Assembly (NCBI GenBank): GCA_934613505.1
Contig: CAKTTB010000002.1
Span: forward strand, 124,001-188,000
DNA: 64,000 bases
Reading direction: 5' to 3'
From: an uncultured Oscillospiraceae bacterium
Lineage (GTDB): Bacteria; Bacillota; Clostridia; Oscillospirales; Oscillospiraceae
In this document: positions 32,438 through 41,461 of the stretch, one piece after another
Layout of the letters: each line of letters starts with the position of its first letter
How positions within the stretch are numbered: the stretch's first letter is position 1
Position numbers and translations under genes: made by a program
The notes under the pieces: model-generated
Told to the model about the DNA's origin: nothing
Databases searched by the model: none
What the model saw: the letters and a program-made list of their open reading frames with translations, nothing else

Positions 32438-33946
32438 ATGCAGGAAACAGCTTTACTGGAAATGCGGGGGATCTGCAAATTCTTCCCCGGCGTCCGTGCG
32501 CTTGACGGTGTGGACTTCACGCTGCGCGGGGGCGAGATCCACGCGCTGATGGGTGAGAACGGCGCAGGCAAATCCACGCTCATCAAGGTACTCACAGGCG
32601 TATATCCCAAAGACGAAGGCTCTATTTCCATGGAGGGAACGCCCGTACAGATCCGCACGACGCAGGACGCGCTCAAGGTCGGCATCAGTACGGTTTATCA
32701 GGAGATCACACTCTGCCCGAATCTGACCGTGGCGGAGAATCTATATATCGGAAGAACCAAAGGCAGCTTTACGAACTGGCGCAAAATGAACGCGGGCGCA
32801 AAGAAGCTCCTCGAAGCGCTGGCCATCCCTGCCGCGCCCACGCAGCAGCTGTCCAGCTGCTCCATCGCCGTGCAGCAGATGGTCGCCATCGCGCGCGCGG
32901 TCGATATGGAGTGCAAGGTGCTGATCCTCGACGAGCCGACCTCGTCTCTCGACGAGCAGGAGGTCGAAAAGCTCTTCAAGCTCATGCTGGATCTCAAGTC
33001 GCGCGGCGTCGGCATCATCTTTGTCACGCACTTCCTCGAGCAGGTCTACGCCGTCTGCGACCGCATCACGGTCCTGCGCGACGGCAAGCTCGTCGGCGAA
33101 TACAAGATCGCAGACCTGCCGCGCGTGCAGCTCGTGTCCAAGATGCTCGGCAAGGAGCTGGACGATCTGTCCGAAATCAAGAGCGCGGGCGCCGCGGACG
33201 CGCTGGAGGGCGCAGACGTGGTCTATGAGGCAGCCGGACTTTCCAGTGCGGCAGGCGTGCGGCCGTTTGATTTCTCCATCCGCAAGGGTGAGGTCAACGG
33301 CTTTACGGGTCTTCTCGGCTCCGGCCGAAGCGAATCCGTGCGCGCGATCTTCGGCGCGGATCATGTCTCCGGCGGCACCGTAAAGATGGACGGCAAGCCC
33401 GTGAAGATCACCTCTCCGCTCAGCGCCATGAAGCACGGCATCAGCTATCTGCCGGAGGACCGCAAGCGCGACGGCATCATCGGCGATCTTTCCGTGCGCG
33501 ATAATATCATTCTCGCGCGGCAGGTGCTCGACGGCTTCTTCCATCCCATTTCGAAGGCCAAGGCCGAAAAATACGCCGAGGAGTACATCAAGCTCCTGAG
33601 CATCAAGACGGCCTCGACCGATACCCCCATCAAGTCGCTTTCCGGCGGCAACCAGCAGAAGGTCATTCTGGCGCGCTGGCTGCTGGCGAACCCCGTCTAT
33701 ATGATCCTCGACGAGCCGACGCGCGGCATCGATGTCGGCACCAAGGTCGAGATCCAGAAGCTCGTTCTGCAGCTTGCCGCAGAGGGCAAGAGCGTGACGT
33801 TCATTTCGTCCGAGATCGACGAAATGCTCCGCGTCTGCTCGCGCCTCATCGTCATGCGTGACCGGCAGGTCGTCGGCGAGCTGCGCGGCAGCGACCTCAA
33901 CCAGAACAGCATCATGAAAACCATTGCCGGAGGTGAACAGGCATGA
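32438..33946 (+). CDS. Sugar ABC transporter ATP-binding protein (MglA/YtfR-like)
   Basis: This 502-aa protein has two ATPase domains in tandem, as in MglA/RbsA/YtfR. The first has Walker A GENGAGKSTLIKVLTG (near residues 37-52) and Walker B VLILDEPTSSLD. The second lacks a normal Walker A but has LSGGNQQKVILARWLL and Walker B MILDEPTRGIDVG. The first-domain signature is altered (LSSCSIAVQQMVAIARA), as is usual in this family. ATG 32438 follows TGGAGGCGAACGCA. The longer open frame from 32381 lacks a ribosome site. It powers the two permeases encoded immediately downstream. Confidence 0.9.
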   Translation: MQETALLEMRGICKFFPGVRALDGVDFTLRGGEIHALMGENGAGKSTLIKVLTGVYPKDEGSISMEGTPVQIRTTQDALKVGISTVYQEITLCPNLTVAENLYIGRTKGSFTNWRKMNAGAKKLLEALAIPAAPTQQLSSCSIAVQQMVAIARAVDMECKVLILDEPTSSLDEQEVEKLFKLMLDLKSRGVGIIFVTHFLEQVYAVCDRITVLRDGKLVGEYKIADLPRVQLVSKMLGKELDDLSEIKSAGAADALEGADVVYEAAGLSSAAGVRPFDFSIRKGEVNGFTGLLGSGRSESVRAIFGADHVSGGTVKMDGKPVKITSPLSAMKHGISYLPEDRKRDGIIGDLSVRDNIILARQVLDGFFHPISKAKAEKYAEEYIKLLSIKTASTDTPIKSLSGGNQQKVILARWLLANPVYMILDEPTRGIDVGTKVEIQKLVLQLAAEGKSVTFISSEIDEMLRVCSRLIVMRDRQVVGELRGSDLNQNSIMKTIAGGEQA

Positions 33947-35046
33947 ACGAAACGACCGAAAAACGGCAGGGGAACTTCCTGACCCGCCTTGTGCGGAAAC
34001 AGATCTTCATCCCGCTGGCAGCGCTTCTGCTGCTCATCATCTTTAACCTCGTTGCCGACCCGTCGTTCTTTGCCGTCACGCTGAAGGAAAACAGCCTCGG
34101 CGATCTGGTCCTGACGGGCAACCTCATCACGATCCTCGATAACGCGTCCGAGCTTGTCATCCTCGCCATCGGCATGACGCTCGTCACCGCGGCCTCCGGC
34201 GGACAGGATATTTCCGTCGGCTCGGCCATCGCCATTGCGGGCAGCGTCGTGCTGCGCGTGCTGTGCGGCACCAATTCCCGCCCGGATGCGCTGCAGGCGC
34301 CTATCATCGTGGCGTTTTTGGCCTGCTGCGCCGTGTCGATGCTCTTCGGCGCGTTCAACGGCACGCTTGTCGCCGTGTTCAAGATTCAGCCGATGGTCGC
34401 GACCCTGATCCTCTACACGGCCGGCCGCTCCATCGCCGCGTGGATCAACAATAACGAGCTGCCCATGATCTCCGACCCGTCCTTCGCCTATTACGGCAAT
34501 TTCCTGCCGGGCGTGGCTGTCCCGACGCCGATCTTCATCGCGGTCGTCTGCATGCTCCTTGCCTGGGCGCTGCTGCGGTTCACGAATATCGGCCTGTACT
34601 CGCAGGCGGTCGGCATCAACGCAAGCGCCGCGCGGCTCAACGGCATCCATCCGCAGTTCGTGAAGTTTTTGACCTACGTCATCCTCGGCCTCTGCGTGGC
34701 CGTGGCGGGATTCATCAAGGTCAGCCGCTTCTCCACGATCAACTATTCTGTCGTGGCAAAGGACATTGAAATGGACGCGATCCTGGCCGTCGCGCTCGGC
34801 GGCAACGCGCTCTCCGGCGGCAAGTTCAACATCTGGGCGTCCGTCCTCGGCGCGTATGTCATCCAGTTCCTCACCACGACGCTCTTCAAGTTCAACGTCG
34901 TTTCCAGCGCCCTGCCTGCCTATAAGGCGGTCGTGGTCATCATCCTCGTCGTGCTGAGCGCGCCGACGGTCCGCGAAAAGCTGGAAGCACTCAAAAAACG
35001 GCACAGAAGCGAAGAAAAGAAGGAGGCGGGTACCCATGCGGAATAA
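33943..35046 (+). CDS. Sugar ABC transporter permease (YtfT-like)
   Basis: This 367-aa membrane permease of the ribose/galactose/furanose class has eight to ten hydrophobic helices. The family regions ASELVILAIGMTLVTAASGG (with GGQDISVGS following) and ALGGNALSGGKFNIWASVLG are visible. It overlaps the ATPase gene by 4 bases and the second permease by 11. Together with the next gene it would form a heterodimeric channel, as in E. coli YtfT/YjfF. The C-terminus is charged (KKRHRSEEKKE). Confidence 0.9.
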   Translation: MNETTEKRQGNFLTRLVRKQIFIPLAALLLLIIFNLVADPSFFAVTLKENSLGDLVLTGNLITILDNASELVILAIGMTLVTAASGGQDISVGSAIAIAGSVVLRVLCGTNSRPDALQAPIIVAFLACCAVSMLFGAFNGTLVAVFKIQPMVATLILYTAGRSIAAWINNNELPMISDPSFAYYGNFLPGVAVPTPIFIAVVCMLLAWALLRFTNIGLYSQAVGINASAARLNGIHPQFVKFLTYVILGLCVAVAGFIKVSRFSTINYSVVAKDIEMDAILAVALGGNALSGGKFNIWASVLGAYVIQFLTTTLFKFNVVSSALPAYKAVVVIILVVLSAPTVREKLEALKKRHRSEEKKEAGTHAE

Positions 35047-36076
35047 TCAAAAGCAGACCACGCTCACGCGCGGAAGCCGCCTGACAGACGCCAAGCTGCT
35101 GCTCATCATCACGATCTGCGTGTTTGCCGTCATGTATCTGTGCGCGGTCCTGTTTCTCGGCTCCGGCTTCAAAAAGCCGCAGACGTTCTTCAACATCCTC
35201 AACGAAAACGCAGCGCTTCTCATCCTCTCCTGCGGCATGAGCCTCGTCATGATCACCGGCGGCATCGACATTTCCGTCGGTACGCTTACGGCGCTCGTCT
35301 GCATGAGCTGTGCGGTCAATCTCGACTACCATAACGGCACGGTCCTTTCCGCGATCCTGCTCGCCCTCGGTATCGGCACGGCCTTCGGCCTTGTGCAGGG
35401 CTTTCTGATCGCGTATCTCGAGATCCAGCCCTTCATTGTCACGCTTGCCGGCATGTTCTTTGCCAAGGGCATGACGACCATCGTCAACGCCACACAGTTC
35501 AACGTGGAAAACGAAGCCTTCAAGGCACTCAAGGAGACACGCATCTACGTCCCCGGCATGGGTTCCGTCAATAAGCTCGGCGCATATGTCCCGGCCTATG
35601 TGGAAATCGGCGTCGTCGTCGCGCTGCTCGTGGTAGCGATTCTGTTCGTGGTGCTTCGCTGGACGAAGTTCGGCAGAAGCGTCTATGCCGTCGGCGGCAA
35701 CAACTACAGCGCCAACATGCTGGCCATCAACGTCAAGCGCACCAAATTCCTCGCCCATCTGATCTGCGGCATTCTCGCGGGCATCGGCGGCTTTGTCTAC
35801 TTTCTGCACGTCGGCTCCGGCTCGCCGTCACATGCCAGCGGCGCGGAGATGAACGCCATCGCGTCCTCCATCATCGGCGGCACGATGCTGACCGGCGGCG
35901 TCGGCAATATCATCGGCACGCTCTTCGGCGTCCTGTCTTTGAGCACGATCAAGAATATCGTCTCCTCGCTGGGCCTCGACGAGGCGTGGTGGACGAATAT
36001 CACCGTCGCGGCCATGATCTGCCTGTTCCTTGTGATCCAGAGCATCGTCCTTTCCCGCAAAAATAAAGATTCGTGA
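35036..36076 (+). CDS. Sugar ABC transporter permease (YjfF-like)
   Basis: This 346-aa second permease of the furanose-type transporter has LILSCGMSLVMITGGIDISV near residue 65 and SSIIGGTMLTGGVGNIIGTL near residue 285 (the paired GG motifs of this family), with eight or more helices. It overlaps the preceding permease. Having two different permease genes rather than one is the arrangement of ytfQRT-yjfF systems, for which galactofuranose and arabinofuranose are known ligands. The stop is 12 bases before the kinase start. Confidence 0.9.
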   Translation: MRNNQKQTTLTRGSRLTDAKLLLIITICVFAVMYLCAVLFLGSGFKKPQTFFNILNENAALLILSCGMSLVMITGGIDISVGTLTALVCMSCAVNLDYHNGTVLSAILLALGIGTAFGLVQGFLIAYLEIQPFIVTLAGMFFAKGMTTIVNATQFNVENEAFKALKETRIYVPGMGSVNKLGAYVPAYVEIGVVVALLVVAILFVVLRWTKFGRSVYAVGGNNYSANMLAINVKRTKFLAHLICGILAGIGGFVYFLHVGSGSPSHASGAEMNAIASSIIGGTMLTGGVGNIIGTLFGVLSLSTIKNIVSSLGLDEAWWTNITVAAMICLFLVIQSIVLSRKNKDS

Positions 36077-36087
36077 GGGCTTGTAAG

Positions 36088-37620
36088 ATGAAACAGTATG
36101 TTCTCGGCATCGAGCTTGGCTCCACCCGCATCAAGGCCGTCCTGCTGGACGAGACGCATGCGATCGTAAAAAGCGGCGACGATACGTGGAAAAGCCGCCT
36201 GGAAAACGGCGTCTGGACGTATCACATGGAGGACGTGCAGGCCGGTCTTCGCACGGCGCTCCGGAACCTCGGCGAACTGCCGGGCGAAATTTCCGCTATG
36301 GGCGTCTCTGCCATGATGCACGGCTATCTGGCCTTTGACAAGGACTGGAACCTGCTTGCCCCGTTCCGCACGTGGCAGAACACCATGACCGGCGAAGCGG
36401 CGGACAGGCTCACGGAGGCCTTTGGCTTCAATATCCCGCAGCGTTGGTCGGTGGCCCACCTGTATCAGGCCGTCCTGAACGGGGAAGCGCACGTCAGAAG
36501 CATCGCCCATATCACCACGCTTGCGGGCTATGTCCATTATCTTCTTACCGGTGAAAACGCCGTCGGCATCGGCGAAGCGTCCGGCATGTTCCCCATTGAC
36601 AGCCGGACGCTGACGTATGACATGGCCATGCTCGACAAATTTGACATGCTGACCAGCGAATACGGCTTCGACTGGACGATCCGCAGCGTGCTGCCCGCCG
36701 TCCTGACAGCCGGACAGGCGGCAGGAACGCTGACAGAGGCCGGCAGCCGCTATCTGCATGGCCTTCTGCCCGCAGGCATTCCGCTTTGCCCGCCGGAGGG
36801 CGACGCGGGCACCGGCATGACGGCGACCAACGCCGTCGCGCCGAGAACCGGCAACGTCTCCGCAGGCACGTCCATCTTTGCTATGGTCGTTCTCGAAAAG
36901 CCATTGTCGAAGGTCTATCCCGAGATCGACATGGTCACGACGCCGACCGGCAAACCCGTCGCCATGGTGCACTGCAATAACTGTACCAATGATATGAATG
37001 CATGGGTTTCTCTTCTTGGCGAGACCGCGAAGCTCTTCGGCGCGGAGGTCTCCACCGGCGAGCTGTTCACGAAGCTCTATCAGAAGAGCCTTGAGGGCGA
37101 TACAGACTGCTCCGGCATCCTGACCTATAATTACATGGCAGGCGAGGGCGTCACCCATCTGGACGAAGGCCGTCCGATGGTCGTCCGCAGACCGGAAAGC
37201 AAATTTACCCTTGCCAACTTCCTGCGTTCCCAGCTCTATGCCACGATGTCCACGCTCAAGCTCGGCATGGACATTCTCGCAGAAGAGCATGTCGCCATCG
37301 ACAGCCTGACCGGCCACGGCGGCCTGTTCAAAACGCCCGTCGTCGGGCAGAAGTACATGGCTGCGGCCTGCCACGCGCCCGTCACCTGCATGGAATCGGC
37401 AGGTGAGGGCGGCCCGTACGGCATGGCGCTGCTCGCGTCCTACATGCTGCAGAAAAAAGCCGGGCAGACGCTTGAGGGCTATCTTGCACGAAACGTCTTT
37501 GCGGACGTGGCGCACACAACGCTTGCGCCGGATCCGGAGGATGCGGCCGGCTTTGACCGCTATCTTGCGCAGTACCGCAGCGGCCTTGCCGCAGAAAAGG
37601 CTGCCGTCGCAGCATTTTAA
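36088..37620 (+). CDS. FGGY-family carbohydrate kinase, probable L-ribulokinase
   Basis: This 510-aa kinase of the FGGY family has the N-terminal phosphate-binding loop YVLGIELGSTRIKAVLLDE and later Gly-rich ATP-site segments (GNVSAGTSIFAMV, LTGHGGLFKTPVVGQ, GEGGPYGMALLASY). It lies directly before araA and araD, so it most likely phosphorylates L-ribulose (the AraB role). It appears to belong to a different FGGY branch from enterobacterial AraB. The ATG at 36088 has GAGGG 9 bases upstream; the frame is open from 36073. The stop is 12 bases from araA. Confidence 0.87.
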   Translation: MKQYVLGIELGSTRIKAVLLDETHAIVKSGDDTWKSRLENGVWTYHMEDVQAGLRTALRNLGELPGEISAMGVSAMMHGYLAFDKDWNLLAPFRTWQNTMTGEAADRLTEAFGFNIPQRWSVAHLYQAVLNGEAHVRSIAHITTLAGYVHYLLTGENAVGIGEASGMFPIDSRTLTYDMAMLDKFDMLTSEYGFDWTIRSVLPAVLTAGQAAGTLTEAGSRYLHGLLPAGIPLCPPEGDAGTGMTATNAVAPRTGNVSAGTSIFAMVVLEKPLSKVYPEIDMVTTPTGKPVAMVHCNNCTNDMNAWVSLLGETAKLFGAEVSTGELFTKLYQKSLEGDTDCSGILTYNYMAGEGVTHLDEGRPMVVRRPESKFTLANFLRSQLYATMSTLKLGMDILAEEHVAIDSLTGHGGLFKTPVVGQKYMAAACHAPVTCMESAGEGGPYGMALLASYMLQKKAGQTLEGYLARNVFADVAHTTLAPDPEDAAGFDRYLAQYRSGLAAEKAAVAAF

Positions 37621-37632
37621 GGAGGTTTCCCG

Positions 37633-39099
37633 ATGAAAAATTACGAATTCTGGTTCATCGTCGGCTCGCAGACGCTCTACGGCGAGGACGTTCTGACTAC
37701 TGTTGCCAACCGCGCAGAGGAAATGGCGCAGAAGCTCTCCGCCGCGCTGCCGTATCCGCTCAAATACAAGGTCACGGCCAAGTCCAGCGCCGAGATCACG
37801 CAGGTCGTGAAAGAAGCAAACTTCGACGACAACTGCGCCGGTATCGTCACGTGGTGCCATACGTTCAGCCCGTCTAAAATGTGGATCAATGGTCTGGACC
37901 TGCTCCAGAAGCCGTGGCTGCACTTTGCGACCCAGTACAACCGTGAGATCCCCAACGAGGAGATTGACATGGATTTCATGAATCTCAATCAGGCTGCACA
38001 CGGTGACCGGGAGCATGGCTTCATCGGCGCGCGTCTGCGCAAGCCGCGCAAGATCATCGCCGGTTACTGGCAGGACGAGGATGTGCAGGCGCGCATCGGC
38101 AGCTGGATGAAAGCCGCCATCGGCGTTGCTGTGTCGAAGGACATGAAGGTCATGCGCTTCGGTGACAATATGCGCAACGTCGCCGTCACCGAGGGTGATA
38201 AGGTCGAGGTCCAGAAGAAGCTCGGCTGGGAGGTCAATACGTGGGCCGTCGGCGATCTCGTGAAAGAAATGAACGCTGTCACCGATGCGGAAATTGACGC
38301 TCTAATGGATACCTACCGTGCAAGCTATGACTTTGCGACCGACGATATTGCTGCCATCCGCTACCAGGCACGCGAAGAGATCGCCATGAAGAAGATGATG
38401 GACGCCGAGGGCTGCAAAGCCTTCTCGAACACGTTCCAGGACCTCTATGGCATGGAGCAGCTGCCCGGCCTTGCTTCTCAGCACCTGATGGCACAGGGCT
38501 ACGGCTACGGCGGCGAGGGCGACTGGAAGGTCGCGGCCATGACCGCAATCCTGAAAGCCATGGGCAAGGGCGGCAACGGCGCGTCCGCGTTTATGGAAGA
38601 TTACACCTACCACCTTGTCAAAGGTCAGGAATATTCCCTCGGCGCGCACATGCTCGAGGTCTGCCCGTCCGTGGCAGCCGGCCGTCCGCGCATCGAAACG
38701 CACTTCCTCGGCATCGGCATGAACGAAAAGGACCCCGCCCGCCTCGTCTTTGAAGGCAAAGCGGGAAGGGGCGTCGTGGTCAGCCTCATCGATATGGGCG
38801 GAAGACTGCGCCTCATCGTACAGGATATTGAGGCGGTCAAGCCCATCATGCCCATGCCGAACCTGCCTGTCGCGCGCGTCATGTGGCGCGCCATGCCCGA
38901 CCTCACTACCGGCGTTGAGTGCTGGATCACAGCCGGCGGCGCGCACCATACCGTCCTTTCCTACGACGTGACTGCCGAGCAGCTGCGCGACTGGGCACGC
39001 ATGATGGAAATTGAGTTTGTCCACATCACGAAGGACACCACAGTCGAAGGGCTGGAACACGAGCTGTTCCTGAACGACCTTGCGTGGAAACTGAAATGA
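37633..39099 (+). CDS. araA: L-arabinose isomerase
   Basis: This 488-aa cytoplasmic enzyme converts L-arabinose to L-ribulose with a divalent metal, usually manganese. The N-terminus [15 protein letters not shown] is diagnostic, as are [40 protein letters not shown] and [20 protein letters not shown]. The length equals the family norm. AAGGAGG lies 7 bases before the ATG. It is the sixth gene of the arabinose operon. With the kinase upstream and the epimerase downstream it completes the three-step route to D-xylulose 5-phosphate. Confidence 0.96.
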   Translation: MKNYEFWFIVGSQTLYGEDVLTTVANRAEEMAQKLSAALPYPLKYKVTAKSSAEITQVVKEANFDDNCAGIVTWCHTFSPSKMWINGLDLLQKPWLHFATQYNREIPNEEIDMDFMNLNQAAHGDREHGFIGARLRKPRKIIAGYWQDEDVQARIGSWMKAAIGVAVSKDMKVMRFGDNMRNVAVTEGDKVEVQKKLGWEVNTWAVGDLVKEMNAVTDAEIDALMDTYRASYDFATDDIAAIRYQAREEIAMKKMMDAEGCKAFSNTFQDLYGMEQLPGLASQHLMAQGYGYGGEGDWKVAAMTAILKAMGKGGNGASAFMEDYTYHLVKGQEYSLGAHMLEVCPSVAAGRPRIETHFLGIGMNEKDPARLVFEGKAGRGVVVSLIDMGGRLRLIVQDIEAVKPIMPMPNLPVARVMWRAMPDLTTGVECWITAGGAHHTVLSYDVTAEQLRDWARMMEIEFVHITKDTTVEGLEHELFLNDLAWKLK

Positions 39100-39107
39100 G
39101 GCGCAAT

Positions 39108-39803
39108 ATGCTGGAAAAACTGAAACAGGACGTGCTGGAAGCCAATCTTCTGCTTCCCAAATACGGCCTCATTACCTTCACGTGGGGCAACGTCTCCGCG
39201 ATCGACCGGGAAAGCGGCCTCATCGTCATCAAGCCCTCCGGCGTGCCGTATGACGGCATGACGGCGGAGGATATGGTCGTCGTTGATCTGGACGGCAGCG
39301 TCGTCGAGGGGAAATGGAAGCCGTCGAGCGATACGCCGACGCATCTGGTGCTTTATAAAGCATTTCCGGCCTGCGGCGGTATCGTCCATACCCACAGCCG
39401 CTGGGCGACGAGCTTTGCGCAGGCAGGCGTCGGCATCCAGCCGCTCGGCACGACGCAGGGCGATTACTTCTACGGTGAAATTCCCTGCACGCGCGAAATG
39501 ACCCCGGCAGAAATTGCGGGCGAGTATGAAAAGGAGACCGGCAACGTGATTGCCGAGACGTTCGCGGGCAAAGATCCCGCCGCGATCCCCGCCGTCCTCG
39601 TCCACAGCCATGGCCCGTTCACCTGGGGCAGGGATGCCGCGGAAGCCGTCCATAATGCGGTCGTCCTCGAAGAGGTCGCGTTCATGAACTTCCATTCCCT
39701 GCAGCTGAACCCGAACCAGACCCGCATGCAGCAGGAGCTTCTGGACAAGCACTACCTCCGCAAGCACGGCAAAAACGCCTACTACGGCCAGACACAGAAC
39801 TGA
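39108..39803 (+). CDS. araD: L-ribulose-5-phosphate 4-epimerase
   Basis: This 231-aa class II-aldolase-fold enzyme converts L-ribulose 5-phosphate to D-xylulose 5-phosphate. It shows [20 protein letters not shown] near residue 27, the zinc-binding [12 protein letters not shown] near 95, and a further His in [12 protein letters not shown] near 170. ATG 39108 follows GAGGCG. The frame is open from 39084, but those codons overlap the araA end. It is the last gene of the operon, followed 2 bases later by a strong terminator. Confidence 0.95.
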   Translation: MLEKLKQDVLEANLLLPKYGLITFTWGNVSAIDRESGLIVIKPSGVPYDGMTAEDMVVVDLDGSVVEGKWKPSSDTPTHLVLYKAFPACGGIVHTHSRWATSFAQAGVGIQPLGTTQGDYFYGEIPCTREMTPAEIAGEYEKETGNVIAETFAGKDPAAIPAVLVHSHGPFTWGRDAAEAVHNAVVLEEVAFMNFHSLQLNPNQTRMQQELLDKHYLRKHGKNAYYGQTQN

Positions 39804-39804
39804 G

Positions 39805-39846
39805 AAAAACGCCGAAAGTCCTCCATGAGGCCTTTCGGCGTTTTTT
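39805..39846 (+). terminator. Terminator of the arabinose operon
   Basis: A 14-bp stem, AAAAACGCCGAAAG, pairs with CTTTCGGCGTTTTT, followed by a T run. Confidence 0.9.
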
Positions 39847-39915
39847 CTGACGCAGCCTTCGCCGCGCGGCTGAACGGACAATTGGGGGGACAGCACAGGA
39901 CCTGCAAAAGTGTAA

Positions 39916-39944
39916 TTGATTGCAGCAGCCGAATCGATTATAAT
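39916..39944 (+). promoter_or_regulatory. Flavodoxin gene promoter
   Basis: TTGATT (39916-39921), 17 bases, TATAAT (39939-39944). AAAGGAG and the ATG at 39980 follow. Confidence 0.75.
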
Positions 39945-39979
39945 AAACCCATAAAATAAAGAAAAAAGGAGCATTTGAT

Positions 39980-40492
39980 ATGGCAATTCTGATCGCATTT
40001 TACTCCCGCGCGGGAGAAAATTATTTCGGCGGCGCATACCGCCGCATCTCTGTCGGCAACACAGAAAAAGCAGCCGAAATGCTGGCCGGGCTGACCGGCG
40101 GCGAGCTTTATAAGATCGAGCAGGCGCAGCCGTATTCCGAAGACTACCGCGCCTGCGTGGCTGAGGCCAAGGCCGATTGGCAGAAAAATGCCCGTCCGGA
40201 GCTTCTGCATCTGCCTGCGAATCTGGATGCCTACGATGAAATTTATCTCGGCTATCCGAATTACTGCGGCACCATGCCCATGGCCGTTTACAGCTTCCTC
40301 GAGCATTACGACTTCACCGGCAAGACCATCCACCCCTTCTGCACCCACGAGGGCAGCGGCCTTTCCCATACCGTGCAGGACATTCAGAAAGCCGCACCGG
40401 GTGCCCGCGTCACCAAGGGCCTTGCCATCCACGGCAGCAGCGTGGACGGTGTGAAACCCGCGCTTGAAACCTGGATCAGGGAGGTTCATTGA
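39980..40492 (+). CDS. Flavodoxin family protein
   Basis: This 170-aa flavodoxin-fold protein has the FMN phosphate loop at the N-terminus (ILIAFYSRAGENYFGGAYRR). The isoalloxazine loops are near IYLGYPNYCGTMPMAVYSF and HPFCTHEGSGLSHTVQDI. It is of the class annotated as flavodoxin/NAD(P)H-dependent oxidoreductase in anaerobes; the electron partner is unknown. It has its own promoter. It ends 2 bases before the start of a decayed acetyltransferase that was probably its operon partner. Confidence 0.87.
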   Translation: MAILIAFYSRAGENYFGGAYRRISVGNTEKAAEMLAGLTGGELYKIEQAQPYSEDYRACVAEAKADWQKNARPELLHLPANLDAYDEIYLGYPNYCGTMPMAVYSFLEHYDFTGKTIHPFCTHEGSGLSHTVQDIQKAAPGARVTKGLAIHGSSVDGVKPALETWIREVH

Positions 40493-40925
40493 ATGGATTG
40501 CGAAGAGATCCGGGGCGATCTGCGTACCGTCCCGCACAGCGCCGACCGGCAGCGCTCGGCGCAGCTGCTGTTCCGGCTGAATCATACCCTGCCGTTTTCG
40601 TCAACTCCAATCTGCTTGCCATGGCGCGCGGCGCATCACCATCGGCGATCATGCCCGCATCGCCGCCAATGTCCAGCTGCTTTCCAACAACCATGACCCC
40701 TATGATCTGGATGTTCTGACCTGCAAGCCGGCCGAGATCGGCGCTTATGCGTGGCTCGGCGCAGGCGTGACGGTCCTGCCCGGCGTGCGCGTGGGACGTC
40801 ATGCCGTCGTGGGCGCGGCCTCCGTGGTCACAAAGGACGTTCCGGACTATGCCGTAGCGGTCGGAAACCCCACGCGGGTCATCAAAATGCTGGATAAAGC
40901 GCGCTTTCAGGAGGATGAGCGATGA
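40493..40925 (+). pseudogene. Hexapeptide acetyltransferase (maltose/galactoside type), deleted and frameshifted
   Basis: The first 35 codons (MDCEEIRGDLRTVPHSADRQ, LLFRLNHTLPFS) match the N-terminus of maltose/galactoside O-acetyltransferases. The sequence then jumps, in another frame from about 40635, to the C-terminal left-handed beta-helix (ITIGDHARIAANVQLLSNNH, YAWLGAGVTVLPGVRVG, VGNPTRVIKML). Roughly half the protein is missing and the frames do not join, so it cannot make an active enzyme. It begins right after the flavodoxin gene. Confidence 0.82.
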
Positions 40926-40970
40926 AAAACGTCATGCTCCGGGCAACATATTCATTTCCGGATAAACAGC

Positions 40971-41005
40971 AAACCGGCAGGCCCATGCTTTGGGCCTGCC
41001 GGTTT
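40971..41005. terminator. Terminator between convergent units
   Basis: A 15-bp perfect stem, AAACCGGCAGGCCCA, with loop TGCTT. Confidence 0.75.
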
Positions 41006-41034
41006 CAATATTCGGGATGCTCGTACACCGCAGC

Positions 41035-41385
41035 TTATTCTGCTGCCGTTTCCTCTGCCTGCGTCGTTTCCGGGGCGGGGTGGCTGGTCTTCAGCTCGGT
41101 CAGTTCCTGACGCAGCTGCGTGTTTTCTTCAAGCAACCGGCTCAGCTGCTCCTGCATGGGGACGAGCTGCTTTTTGACCTTGCGGTCGGCGATGGCCTGA
41201 TGCAGCTTATAGTGGCTGTAGACGTTCAGAGCGGTCAGTGCGACGAATGCGCCGCCGGCAATCAGACCGACCTTCTTCATGTCCGACTTGCGCAGCACAT
41301 GGCGCGACCTGTGCCGGCCGCCGCGCACGATCTCCACAATGGGCGGGTTTTCCGACTTGCTGCAGATGGCTTCCTTCAGCTTCAT
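41035..41385 (-). CDS. Small membrane-anchored coiled-coil protein
   Basis: This 116-aa protein has a basic N-terminal part (VRGGRHRSRHVLRKSDMKK), one hydrophobic helix (VGLIAGGAFVALTALNVYSH, residues 39-58), and a C-terminal coiled coil rich in Gln/Leu/Glu (LVPMQEQLSRLLEENTQLRQ). It ends in an Ala/Glu/Thr tail. It resembles short septum- or envelope-associated coiled-coil proteins in layout only; no family is recognised. GGAGG stands near the start. It stands alone between the lar operon and a terminator. Confidence 0.65.
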   Translation of the reverse strand: MKLKEAICSKSENPPIVEIVRGGRHRSRHVLRKSDMKKVGLIAGGAFVALTALNVYSHYKLHQAIADRKVKKQLVPMQEQLSRLLEENTQLRQELTELKTSHPAPETTQAEETAAE

Positions 41386-41461
41386 AAAAGATCCTCCCGT
41401 TTACAGATTGATTTGCTGCTATTATATCCAATTTTTCTGCGTTTTGCAAGTATGCGGGCGC

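Noticed and set aside
35797..38016. A 739-codon minus-strand frame across the kinase and araA genes
   Set aside because: It crosses two real genes in antisense and has no domain of its own.
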